This document shows, one piece after another, positions 14,801-23,108 of a stretch of 27,911 nucleotides of DNA. The position numbers were made by a program, and so were the translations under genes. The stretch spans positions 31,043-58,953 of the forward strand of contig DLPD01000012.1 in the NCBI GenBank assembly GCA_002479785.1. Reading direction: 5' to 3'. Under the pieces are notes generated by a model. The model was not told where the DNA came from and did not search any database. It worked only from the letters and a program-made list of their open reading frames with translations. The stretch is from Cytophagaceae bacterium UBA7467. Lineage in GTDB: Bacteria > Bacteroidota > Bacteroidia > Cytophagales > Spirosomataceae. Position 1 is the stretch's first letter, and every line of letters begins with the position of its first letter.

Positions 14801-16105
14801 TTATTTCACGTTGTACTTGTACTTATAACGCTCAAATAATTGGGAATGTTTGTTGTCTAAATTCAAGGCGCGACCTTGAATAAAGGCATGGGTTAAAACG
14901 CTCGAACGCATATCTAACACATCACCTGTGGTGATGATTACATTCGCATCTTTGCCTGTTTCGATACTGCCGGTACGGTCAGCGATGCCTAGGATTTTAG
15001 CAGCGTTCAACGTAATAGCTGAAAGTGCTTCTTCCTTCGTCATTCCATAGGCAGACATAGTTCCAGCGTGGAATGGAAGGTCACGTTGACGCCAGTTTCC
15101 GTCCCCGCCTTCAAAGCCCATCGAGAATAAAACGCCGGCTTTTTGGAGCATGCCTGGCGTCTTATACGGCTGATCTACCGCGTCATCCTCAGTAGCTGGT
15201 AGGCTATGGATTTCTCCCAAAATAACCGATACCTTATTCTCCTTCAAAATATCTGCAATCATCCAGCTGTCTGTGGCTCCTACGAGGACTAGTTTGAAGT
15301 TGAATTCTTTGGCAAAATTAATCGCAGCTAGCATCTCCTTCACTAAGTCGCAGTGCACGAAAAAGGGCTTGCTTCCGTCGAATAAGCCTCTGGTCGCTTC
15401 AAACTTCAAGTTCGTGCTTGTATGCGTTTTCTCATTCAGATAGGCTTTTGCTTCCTTAAAAAAGGACCGCGCCTCTTCGAGGCGCGCCAAACCCGCCGCC
15501 ACTGGATCCGCGTTCGCTCCTCTTCTTTGAAACGCCGCCGGACGATTAATCAAGGCTGGCATCTTAAAGTGAATGCCGTTGTCCATCGCGTAAGCGGCAT
15601 CTTGCCAGTTCCACGCATCTAATTGCACGACGCTAGAAGAACCGGGAATCATCCCGCCCTGCGGTGTGATTTGCGCTAGTAAAACACCGTTCGAACGCAC
15701 GGTGTTGATGATTTTCGAATCGGTATTATAAGCAACGATCGAACGGATGTTCGGGTTCATCTCGCCTAATTCTTCGATGTCGATGGTCGACTTCGTGGAT
15801 GCGAATTCCACTAAACCTAAGCTCGAGTTAGGGGCGATTAGACCTGGATAGACTTGCTTGCCAGTGGCATCGATGCGTTCTGCGTCACCTGAGATAGTTA
15901 CAGGTGTGGCAGATACGGTTTTGATTTTGCCTTTCTCGAGAACGAGCGTGCCGTTTTCGATGATGGTCCCGTTACCCACGTGGATCGTGCCGCCGGTGAT
16001 GACGATGGTCTTGCTTTGGGCAGGGGATGGGTGCATAGTTTCTTGCGCGAATGCCGTTAGGCCGCTAAGCGCGAAGAAAAGAGTATATATGATCTGTTTT
16101 TTCAT
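14801..16105 (-). CDS. Exported amidohydrolase-like protein, metal site degenerate
   Basis: 434-residue protein with a signal peptide (IIYTLFFALSGLTAFAQ) and the amidohydrolase-superfamily fold typical of imidazolonepropionase-related proteins. The N-terminal composite beta-sandwich gives TIVITGGTIHVGNGTIIENG. The C-terminal part has the family-typical GMTKEEALSAITLNAAKILGIADRTGSIETGKDANVII. Where active members have the HxH metal motif after PGLID, this has PGLIAPNSS (87-95), so both histidines are lost. It is probably not a standard metallohydrolase; a pseudoenzyme or partner role is inferred. It follows the larger amidohydrolase gene by 8 bases in one operon, ended by the terminator at 14735-14778. 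The middle of the gene holds a terminator-like hairpin (15458-15486). Confidence 0.82.
   Translation of the reverse strand: MKKQIIYTLFFALSGLTAFAQETMHPSPAQSKTIVITGGTIHVGNGTIIENGTLVLEKGKIKTVSATPVTISGDAERIDATGKQVYPGLIAPNSSLGLVEFASTKSTIDIEELGEMNPNIRSIVAYNTDSKIINTVRSNGVLLAQITPQGGMIPGSSSVVQLDAWNWQDAAYAMDNGIHFKMPALINRPAAFQRRGANADPVAAGLARLEEARSFFKEAKAYLNEKTHTSTNLKFEATRGLFDGSKPFFVHCDLVKEMLAAINFAKEFNFKLVLVGATDSWMIADILKENKVSVILGEIHSLPATEDDAVDQPYKTPGMLQKAGVLFSMGFEGGDGNWRQRDLPFHAGTMSAYGMTKEEALSAITLNAAKILGIADRTGSIETGKDANVIITTGDVLDMRSSVLTHAFIQGRALNLDNKHSQLFERYKYKYNVK
15458..15486 (-). other. Terminator-like hairpin inside the amidohydrolase gene
   Basis: Within the coding region, CGCGCCTC-TTC-GAGGCGCG (15468-15486) forms an 8-bp GC-rich stem. 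On the sense (minus) strand it is followed, after GTCC, by six T (15463-15458). This resembles an intrinsic terminator inside codons for residues near EEARSFFKE. It could be attenuation or simply a codon coincidence. Confidence 0.4.
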
Positions 16106-16113
16106 CTTGAATC

Positions 16114-19100
16114 TTAGTTTTCAGTGTTAGCCCAACGGTTCGAAATACGGTCCCAAATGCTGTTTCCGTGGTGGTGATCGTCTTCACATTCGTTCTCCGC
16201 CTTGTAGGATGGAGTCGCTGGACGAGTCGATGCGCCGCCTTTTTTAGCGCCTATCATCTTTTGCACTAAGCGTTGTTTTTCTGCTTTCAATTCCGCTTGG
16301 CGAACTAAGTCTGCCGCCCGGTCGAAAACAACAGCTCCATCTACGATCGTCTGCTCAGATTTTGCATAAATCGATAAAGGATTGTCTGACCAAACCACGA
16401 TATCAGCATCTTTGCCCTCCTTGATAGAACCGACGCGGTCAGCGACGTGTAACATTTTGGCAGGATTCAAGGTCACCATTTTCAAGGCTTCTTCCTCTGA
16501 CATCCCCGCGTATTTCACAGATTTCGCTGCTTCTTGATTCAATCGACGCGCCATTTCCGCATCATCCGAATTAATCGCTACGTTCACGCCTGTCTTTTGC
16601 ATCAAGTACGCATTTTGCGGAATCGCATCTGTTACCTCGATCTTATAGCTCCACCAATCGGAGAAGGTAGAGGCATTCGCACCGTGTTTGGCCATGATAT
16701 CAGCTACTTTATAGCCTTCCAAAATGTGGGTAAACGTGTTCACCGTGAAGCCGAAATGATCCGCCACCTTCATCATCGCGTTGATCTCGCTCTGTACATA
16801 CGAGTGGCAGGTGATGAATCGCTTGTGGTTTAAAATCTCCACCAAGGTCTCTAATTCTAAGTCAATACGCTTGCCAGGACCTTGTTTTTCATAGTCTCTC
16901 GCACGCGTAAAGGCATCCATCAACACCTGCTCCACCCCCATACGCGTGTCTGGGAAACGAGGATTCGAAGTATTCCAAGAGCGTTTTACATTCTCTCCTA
17001 AGGCGAACTTGATGAACGGATCCCAGTTCGCAAACTTCATCCCTTCTGCGTTAGCACCCCAGCGCAACTTCAATAATTGCGTTTGGCCACCGATCGTGTT
17101 ACAAGATCCGTGCAAGATGTGGCTGGACGTTACGCCACCGCTTAATTGACGGTAGATATCAATGTCATCTGGGTCGATCACATCTTGAATACGCACCTCT
17201 GCAGTTACGGATTGCGAACATTCGTTAATTCCACCCGTTCCGGCAATGTGGGAGTGTTCGTCGATGATACCTGCCGTCACGTGTTTGCCCGTTCCGTCGA
17301 TGACGCGCGCCGAAGGATCTTTCAACCCTTTGCCGATCGCCGCGATTTTGCCGTTCTTTACAAGCACATCGCTGCCTTTTAAAATGCCTGCTTTTTCATT
17401 CGTCCAAACCGTCGCGTTCTTGATCAAGATCGTTTCAGCCGCCGCTGGCTTAGGGGTTCCGTAGCCCGCAAATGGGTAAATCACAGATCCTAATTCCAGT
17501 TTATCTTCTTTCTTTCCTGCTTTTTTCGCTACCGTATCTGCCGCGGCGGAAGCCGTTGCTTTCCACGAAATCCAATCGCCATTCGCTAATTGGCCGGTTC
17601 CTGTGAAGCTCGCATCTGCGAACGTTCCCGTTAAGCGCGTTCGCTTGCCTTTGTCTGCTTTCGAAGAAAAGCTTAGGTTGATCAGGGATTCTTTTTGGGA
17701 GAAGTCAACAGACGTGGTGTCTTTGGCCAAAATCTGTACTTTATAGCCTCCTGGCTCACCTGAGATGCTTAATGTCGCCTTGTTTGCGCCTAAGGTTAAG
17801 TCGTATTTTCCGGCTAACGAATTCCATTGCTCCTTCGCAATCGGATACGCTTCACCTTGCACCCAGTTCTCAATGAGGACTGTTTTATCAGCGAAAACGG
17901 GACCATTCGTAATCACGAAGTTCGCTAATTTGCCCGCGTCTAAGCTACCCACCATGTCAGAAACGCCTAGGATAGTTGCTGGAGTTGAAGTCAAGGCCTC
18001 TAAAGCTTTTTGCTCGCTTAAGCCGTATTGAATCGCCTTACGGAGATTAGGCATAAAACTGCTCACATCTTTTAATCCATTCGCCGTGATCGCGAACGAA
18101 AGACCCGCTTTTTCGAAAGTCGCCGGGTTCGTAGGGGCTAATTCCCAGTGTTTCATATCCGCCACGTTCACAAAACGCGCGTCCGTAGGATCCTCTAAAT
18201 CCATCGCTTGCGGGAAGTCCAATGGCAAAATGAATTTCGCATTGGTCGCTTTCATCTCGTCGATGCGTTGGTATTCGTTACCACTCGCTTTGATAATGTA
18301 TTGAACACCAAACTCATCGCCTATTTTATCTGCCCGTAAAGCAGACCATTTATCACTTACTTCGAAGATTTGTGGAAGGGATTGGATCTCATTAAAAGAG
18401 GCCAAAGACAAATTCGTTCCCTCTTTCGCCGGTTTCGATTTATACCAAGCGGCGTCCAAGAAGTTTTGGCGTAATAACGCAATCGAACCCATCAAAGAGC
18501 CTGGATAATCTTGCGTAGACGATCCCTTATTAAAGGAATAATGCGCCGAGGCTTTCTCTTTCAAGACCACCAAGTTTTCTCTTTGCTTCGCTAAGCTCAC
18601 GAAAACACCAGTTCCACGCGAGATGCCGTCCATTTGGTGCGTTAAGACCGTGCCAAAGCCCAGCTTGCGCAATTCCTTCGCCTTCGATTCATTCACCTCG
18701 AATAATTTCGCGTGCGAAACCTCCGATTTAATCGCCTGATTCCAGGAATAAGGGCCTTTTGTGTTCGAAATCATTTGGGAAGGAGAACGGAAATTTCCGC
18801 CGCCTGGGCTCACCGCTGACATGCCATAATCACTGTAGATATCGATGAAAGACGGATAAATGTATTTTCCGCCACAGTCGATCACCACTGCATCCTTAGG
18901 GACTGCCACCGCACCGACCGATTCGATCTTGCCGTTTTTAATCACCAAAGTCGCCTTGCTTAAAGTTGTTTTTGCATCTTTCACGATAGTCGCGTTCGTG
19001 AAGGCATAATAGCCATTCGATGGACTGGCGACGTCATTAATCGGGAAAGTGACTTGAGAAAAGAGAGACGTGCTCACTAAGAGGAACAGGGCTCCCAGCC

Positions 19101-19122
19101 AAAAGGGTTGAAATTTTTTCAT
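16114..19122 (-). CDS. Exported tandem amidohydrolase (one degenerate, one intact domain)
   Basis: 1002-residue exported protein with two amidohydrolase modules. After a signal peptide (ALFLLVSTSLFSQ), module 1 (about 38-430) has the family ends (IKNGKIESVGA; ALTSTPATILGVSDMVGSLDAGK) but Y96-S97-D98 in place of HxH. A beta-rich linker (about 435-530) and a Lys/Ala-rich stretch follow. Module 2 (about 562-935) keeps the metal ligands: HSH at 623-625 in IIDEHSHIAG, H773, H799, and D853 in NSDDAE. The substrate is unknown; relatives cleave imidazolone-type rings or peptides. The C-terminus adds a basic coiled stretch and an acidic, His-rich tail (ECEDDHHHG). Most amidohydrolases are 400-450 residues, so this is a natural fusion. 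First gene of the two-gene operon. Confidence 0.85.
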   Translation of the reverse strand: MKKFQPFWLGALFLLVSTSLFSQVTFPINDVASPSNGYYAFTNATIVKDAKTTLSKATLVIKNGKIESVGAVAVPKDAVVIDCGGKYIYPSFIDIYSDYGMSAVSPGGGNFRSPSQMISNTKGPYSWNQAIKSEVSHAKLFEVNESKAKELRKLGFGTVLTHQMDGISRGTGVFVSLAKQRENLVVLKEKASAHYSFNKGSSTQDYPGSLMGSIALLRQNFLDAAWYKSKPAKEGTNLSLASFNEIQSLPQIFEVSDKWSALRADKIGDEFGVQYIIKASGNEYQRIDEMKATNAKFILPLDFPQAMDLEDPTDARFVNVADMKHWELAPTNPATFEKAGLSFAITANGLKDVSSFMPNLRKAIQYGLSEQKALEALTSTPATILGVSDMVGSLDAGKLANFVITNGPVFADKTVLIENWVQGEAYPIAKEQWNSLAGKYDLTLGANKATLSISGEPGGYKVQILAKDTTSVDFSQKESLINLSFSSKADKGKRTRLTGTFADASFTGTGQLANGDWISWKATASAAADTVAKKAGKKEDKLELGSVIYPFAGYGTPKPAAAETILIKNATVWTNEKAGILKGSDVLVKNGKIAAIGKGLKDPSARVIDGTGKHVTAGIIDEHSHIAGTGGINECSQSVTAEVRIQDVIDPDDIDIYRQLSGGVTSSHILHGSCNTIGGQTQLLKLRWGANAEGMKFANWDPFIKFALGENVKRSWNTSNPRFPDTRMGVEQVLMDAFTRARDYEKQGPGKRIDLELETLVEILNHKRFITCHSYVQSEINAMMKVADHFGFTVNTFTHILEGYKVADIMAKHGANASTFSDWWSYKIEVTDAIPQNAYLMQKTGVNVAINSDDAEMARRLNQEAAKSVKYAGMSEEEALKMVTLNPAKMLHVADRVGSIKEGKDADIVVWSDNPLSIYAKSEQTIVDGAVVFDRAADLVRQAELKAEKQRLVQKMIGAKKGGASTRPATPSYKAENECEDDHHHGNSIWDRISNRWANTEN

Positions 19123-19143
19123 TCGTTGATTTTTGTTGGAGAT

Positions 19144-19179
19144 TAAAGATAGAAAATTTTTGTCTTTGGACTATCTTTG
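19144..19179. promoter_or_regulatory. Mirrored -7 boxes between amidohydrolase and ferritin-like genes
   Basis: The plus strand has TATCTTTG at 19172-19179, an exact TAnnTTTG match with a leader of about 20 bases to ATG 19205. The minus strand has TATCTTTA at 19151-19144, one mismatch, with a leader of about 15-20 bases to the amidohydrolase ATG. The two boxes form a near-perfect inverted repeat 20 bases apart. No good TTTG -33 box is seen for either. Confidence 0.45.
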
Positions 19180-19204
19180 CCTACACATTTTGCCTAAGTC
19201 AATC

Positions 19205-19804
19205 ATGAACACCGCTCTTACCATCGCCGCTCTAGTGGCGAATCCTGAATCCCATGCCCGTTTTTTGAACACGCTTTCCTTCATGGAAAATTCCGGGGCT
19301 CGCAAGATTTCTAAATTTGAGCACAAAAAAGAGGTCAGCCTGATCATCCTAAAGCACGCCGCGGAAGAACACCGTCACGCCTATTACCTCAAGAAACAAA
19401 TCAGCAAATTAGTGCCGACCGGTTTCGAGACCTACGACGACTCCTTCTTAATCAACCCGCGCTCATCTCGATTCTATCTAGACGTTCTTGACCTGCGCGT
19501 CAGCCAATATGCAAAGAAAAAACTAGGTCTTAGCGGTTACGACGTGAAATGGGCGGCCTATTTATTAGTGACCTACGCCATCGAATTGCGCGCAGACGAA
19601 TTGTATCCGATCTACCAGCAAATCCTGACCAAGACAAAATCAAAAGTCCAAGTGAAATCCATCATCGTGGAAGAAGAGGGGCACCTAGAGGAGATGATCT
19701 CCCAATTAAAAGCTACTTGGCCAGACTGGGAACAGCACGCTGCCGTGGCCGTTCAGATCGAAACGGAATTGTATCAGGACTGGGTGAGTTCGCTGGTGGC
19801 GTAG
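19205..19804 (+). CDS. Ferritin-like diiron-carboxylate protein
   Basis: 199-residue, largely helical protein with a complete diiron ligand pattern: E28, E55-x-x-H58, E127, E157-x-x-H160, spaced as in a four-helix ferritin-like bundle (FMENSG; AAEEHRHAY; YAIELRADELYP; VEEEGHLEEM). This fits a cytoplasmic diiron oxidase/hydroxylase or iron-handling protein. MiaE-like tRNA hydroxylases share this pattern, but I cannot assign the substrate. ATG 19205 is chosen over an upstream in-frame ATG at 19133, because the -7 box lies between them and the added 24 residues look unlike a bundle start. Convergent with the fucosidase gene, with stops one base apart. No partner gene is nearby. Confidence 0.7.
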   Translation: MNTALTIAALVANPESHARFLNTLSFMENSGARKISKFEHKKEVSLIILKHAAEEHRHAYYLKKQISKLVPTGFETYDDSFLINPRSSRFYLDVLDLRVSQYAKKKLGLSGYDVKWAAYLLVTYAIELRADELYPIYQQILTKTKSKVQVKSIIVEEEGHLEEMISQLKATWPDWEQHAAVAVQIETELYQDWVSSLVA

Positions 19805-19805
19805 T

Positions 19806-22184
19806 TTACAAAACGTGAACTTCTCCCGTTTTTATCAATAAACGTTTAATCTCGCCATTCACCTTTACTTTCGCCGTGCTCCCTTTCACTCCTTTCAGGT
19901 GTAGGGACGTCACTTTACCCTCTTTCCAGCTCATAGAAACCTCGAATCCGCCACGTGTTTTCAAGCCAGAAACCGAGCCCTCTGAAGCCCACGCCGCCGG
20001 TAAGGCTGGAAGAGTTTCGATTAATTCTGGAGTAGATTGAATCAACATTTCTGCCACTGCCGCGGAACCACCAAAGTTTCCGTCGATTTGGAATGGCGGG
20101 TGGGCGTCAAATAAGTTCGGATAGGTACCACCGCCGCGGACGTAGTTCACTTTTACGCCGTCCGGTTCTACGTATTTCAAGAGTTCGCGGTACATTTTAT
20201 AGGCGTGGTCTCCGTCGCGCAGACGAGCCCAAAGGTTAATGCGCCAGCCTTTAGACCAGCCCGTAGTCTCATCTCCCTTGATTTCTAAAGTCTTTTTTGC
20301 TGCCGCCGCAATCAATGGCGTCTCTGCCACCGTTACGTGCGTGCCCGGGTACAAACCATATAAATGCGATTGGTGGCGGTGTTTAGGTTCGGGATCTTCC
20401 CAGTCGAAATACCATTCTTGTAGATTGCCTTTCGCGCCTATTTGGTAGGGAAGTATACGAGCCAAAGCCTTTTCTAAAGTGGCCTGGAAAGCCGCATCCT
20501 TTTTTAGGATTTTTTCAGCCGCGATTAAGTCCAAAAACAACTCGCGAATCATCGCTAAATCCGCCGTCGCTCCATAAGAGGTGGCTCCTTGGTAACCCGT
20601 AGGGGTGGTGAATTTATTTTCAGGAGAAGTAGATGGGGACGTGATTAAACGGCCATTTTTATCCTCAATTAACCAATATAGGCAGAATTCTGCCGCACCG
20701 CGCATTAAAGGGTAAGCCTTCGCCTCCAGGAATTTCTGGTCTTGTGTGAACAAGTAATGTTCCCATAAATGGGTAGAAGCCCAGGTCGCTCCCATAGGCC
20801 AGTTCGCCCAATTAGGTTCCCCGTTACCAAAATCCCCTACGGGATTCGTCATCGCCCAAATGTCCGAATTGTGGTGACACACCCAACCCGGTGCATTGTA
20901 AAAGGTCTTCGCCGTAATGCGTCCCGTCTTTTCTAGGTTCTCTAAGAAGCCCAAAAACGGTGCGTGCATCTCACTCAAATTCGTATTTTCTGCCAGCCAA
21001 TAATTCTCTTCGGCATTAATGTTCATTGTGTAATTACTCGACCAAGGTGGTTGAATGTGTGGATTCCAAAGCCCTTGCAAGTTCGCAGGAACGCCCGGTG
21101 TCCGCGAGCTTGAGATCAATAAATACCGCCCAAACTGGAAGTACAAGGTTTCGAGGTAGTTGTCCTTCTCGCCTTTGGCATAACGACGCAAACGTTCATC
21201 CGTAGGCAATTCCGGAGCATTGTCCGCCGGCAAACGTAAGTTCACGCGCTTGAAATAGGGCTGGTAATCTGCCAAATGGCGCGCTAGCAATTGCTCCGCC
21301 CCCTTAAAGCTGGCCTCTTGCAAACGCTTTTCTGACAACGCGTCCTCATTCAAACCCTCTTTAGACGGGCTTTTATCAAAGCCATTAAAACTCGTTGCCA
21401 TGGTCACTAGAATCGTCGCGTCCGATCCGCCCACCATCTGCAAGGTCGAATCCGTTCTCAGTACTTTTCCATCCGCCGATTGAATCAAAATATCCGTGGC
21501 AAAACGCGTCCCCTTATTCTCATCAAACATAATCGGATTCCCTTTCTTGCGCACATAATTCGGATCTGCCCGCACCGGCGCCGTGCCCTTTGCATGTAGG
21601 TGATTAATGGTTGATTTCGTCGAATAACGCAATAGTGACTTGAATTGAACCGTAAAATTCAAGCCTTTTTTCTCCTTACTCGTTAAGTGAATCACGAACA
21701 CATTGTCCGGATGGGAGAAGAAATATTCCTTGCGAATCTCGTTCGTCCCGGCGTGATAATGCACCGTTGAAACGGCCTTGTCTAGATTCAATTCGCGGCG
21801 GTATTCCGTCGGATTCTCGTGATTAAAATCTACATACAAGGTACCCAGCGGCGCATAAGACTCGGAGAATTTACCTTGTAATTTACGGACCAAAGAATCC
21901 GCCGCCCGGTAGTTTTCCTTCTGCAATGCCTCGCGAACCGCCGGTAAATGTTTATAAGCCTCCTTGTTCATGTAGGGATCCATGGGCTCCCCAGACCATA
22001 AAGTCAGGTCATTTAAGAAGATTTTATCGCTCTTTGTCCCACCAAAAACCGTCGCCCCCTGCTTCCCATTTCCAAGGACAAGCGCCTCTTCAAAATAGGT
22101 CGCCGGTTTATCGTACCACAACCGCATGGGTTTCTGTTGTGCAAACGTTGTGAATGCCAGTAAAGTCAAGAAAAGGATGCGCAT
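19806..22184 (-). CDS. GH95 alpha-L-fucosidase-like glycoside hydrolase
   Basis: 792-residue secreted enzyme of glycoside hydrolase family 95, which removes alpha-1,2-linked L-fucose (some members act on L-galactose) by inversion. A signal peptide (ILFLTLLAFTTFAQ) is followed by the N-terminal beta domain starting MRLWYDKPATYFEEALVLGNG. The (alpha/alpha)6 catalytic domain follows from about 300. Residues matching known GH95 catalytic positions are N388 and N390 (MNINAEENYW), E522 (SPSTSPENKF) and D701 (FQIDGNFGG); the family mapping is from memory. I chose ATG 22184 because it begins the signal peptide; an in-frame start at 22301 lies inside the upstream gene. It follows the methyltransferase gene by 4 bases. 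Likely periplasmic. No SusC/SusD pair lies in the window. Confidence 0.9.
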   Translation of the reverse strand: MRILFLTLLAFTTFAQQKPMRLWYDKPATYFEEALVLGNGKQGATVFGGTKSDKIFLNDLTLWSGEPMDPYMNKEAYKHLPAVREALQKENYRAADSLVRKLQGKFSESYAPLGTLYVDFNHENPTEYRRELNLDKAVSTVHYHAGTNEIRKEYFFSHPDNVFVIHLTSKEKKGLNFTVQFKSLLRYSTKSTINHLHAKGTAPVRADPNYVRKKGNPIMFDENKGTRFATDILIQSADGKVLRTDSTLQMVGGSDATILVTMATSFNGFDKSPSKEGLNEDALSEKRLQEASFKGAEQLLARHLADYQPYFKRVNLRLPADNAPELPTDERLRRYAKGEKDNYLETLYFQFGRYLLISSSRTPGVPANLQGLWNPHIQPPWSSNYTMNINAEENYWLAENTNLSEMHAPFLGFLENLEKTGRITAKTFYNAPGWVCHHNSDIWAMTNPVGDFGNGEPNWANWPMGATWASTHLWEHYLFTQDQKFLEAKAYPLMRGAAEFCLYWLIEDKNGRLITSPSTSPENKFTTPTGYQGATSYGATADLAMIRELFLDLIAAEKILKKDAAFQATLEKALARILPYQIGAKGNLQEWYFDWEDPEPKHRHQSHLYGLYPGTHVTVAETPLIAAAAKKTLEIKGDETTGWSKGWRINLWARLRDGDHAYKMYRELLKYVEPDGVKVNYVRGGGTYPNLFDAHPPFQIDGNFGGSAAVAEMLIQSTPELIETLPALPAAWASEGSVSGLKTRGGFEVSMSWKEGKVTSLHLKGVKGSTAKVKVNGEIKRLLIKTGEVHVL

Positions 22185-22188
22185 AGGT

Positions 22189-22950
22189 TTATTTTTTGAT
22201 GGCCAAACGACCGGTGTAGTCAATTCTCTGTAATAAAATCGAAGTCTTTTGTTCCGCGAAATACTCGTCCACCGCTTTGCGGCAGCCCTCCCAATGGCCA
22301 TAATCGTCGATGATTAATACGCCACTTTCGCTTAAGGAAGGATAGAGATGGATCAATTCGTGCTTCGTGGAGGTGTACCAGTCGGTATCTAAACGCAATA
22401 ACGCGATGGCGCCATTGGGTGTGATTTGTGGAATCGTGTCTTCCACTTTCCCCTCCACATAGTTGATGTTTTCTGCTGGGAATGAGCTGTTTGACATCGT
22501 TAATTTAACGTCGTCTAAGTTTGCCAAACACCAAACCGAGGTCTCCTTCTGGTCTTGGGTTTGCTCGAGCATTTGGTCCGCTTTTTGGCCCCTAAAATCC
22601 ACATCCTCCGCCGTAGGTTCGGACATCCCCTCAAAGGTATCGTATAAATAGAGGTGGCGATCGCTCACTCCGCGGTGCGCTAACACCTGTGCCACCATTA
22701 ACGACGATCCCCCACGCCACACGCCGCATTCCACAAAATCCCCCGGGATGTGTTGATCAATCACGTAATTTGTCGCCTGGTACAGCGCAAACATCCGCTC
22801 CACCGAGGTCATCGTGTAGGGCTGGCATTTCTCATAAAAGCTCCAAAAGGTGTTGTCCTGAATGTCCGCGTAGGGCCCAGCGGCCTTGCGATCGAATTTG
22901 GTGACTTTGTAACCGAACTGTTCAATGAGGTTTAGGAGGAATTTGCGCAT
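22189..22950 (-). CDS. TylF/MycF-type O-methyltransferase
   Basis: 253-residue SAM-dependent, metal-dependent methyltransferase of the TylF (macrocin O-methyltransferase) family. Members methylate sugar hydroxyls in antibiotics and surface glycans. Motifs: SAM loop DFVECGVWRGGSS (71-83), acidic LYDTFEGM (102-109), the metal-binding LRLDTDWYTSTKHELIHLYP (185-204) with D188 and D190, and IIDDYGHWEGCRKAVDEYF (213-231) with D215-D216. Length matches the family. There is no signal peptide, so it is cytoplasmic. It is the first gene of an operon with the GH95 fucosidase (4-base gap). A role in methylating a deoxysugar of the local polysaccharide is inferred from context. Confidence 0.88.
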   Translation of the reverse strand: MRKFLLNLIEQFGYKVTKFDRKAAGPYADIQDNTFWSFYEKCQPYTMTSVERMFALYQATNYVIDQHIPGDFVECGVWRGGSSLMVAQVLAHRGVSDRHLYLYDTFEGMSEPTAEDVDFRGQKADQMLEQTQDQKETSVWCLANLDDVKLTMSNSSFPAENINYVEGKVEDTIPQITPNGAIALLRLDTDWYTSTKHELIHLYPSLSESGVLIIDDYGHWEGCRKAVDEYFAEQKTSILLQRIDYTGRLAIKK

Positions 22951-23000
22951 AGGGGGTAATTTCTCCTAAAAATAGTAAAAATTTTGTGGTTTGGTGTAGG

Positions 23001-23020
23001 GGGATTTCAGGTATTGACAG
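23001..23020 (+). repeat. Partial copy of the palindromic intergenic repeat
   Basis: GGATTTCAGGTATTGACAG matches copy 2 (GATTTTCAGGTATTGACA) except for one missing T. The right arm (TGTCAA) is absent, so the copy looks decayed or truncated. It lies upstream of the methyltransferase gene. Confidence 0.55.
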
Positions 23021-23058
23021 TAAAATTTATATTCTTTTAGTGTAGTTTTTTATAGGTT

Positions 23059-23093
23059 AAAAAAACACTACACCACTATAAGTGATGTAGTGT
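23059..23093 (-). terminator. Intrinsic terminator of the membrane-anchored putative regulator gene
   Basis: Arms 23065-23077 and 23081-23093 pair over 12 of 13 positions around an ATA loop. Read leftwards, the stem runs into seven T (23065-23059). It sits 15 bases beyond the stop at 23109, so it closes that gene before the methyltransferase operon. Confidence 0.8.
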
Positions 23094-23108
23094 AGGTAAA
23101 ATCTGTTC

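Noticed and set aside
22185..22301. In-frame extension of the fucosidase gene by 39 residues.
   Set aside because: It lies inside the methyltransferase gene, is basic and not secretory, and precedes an obvious signal peptide at 22184.
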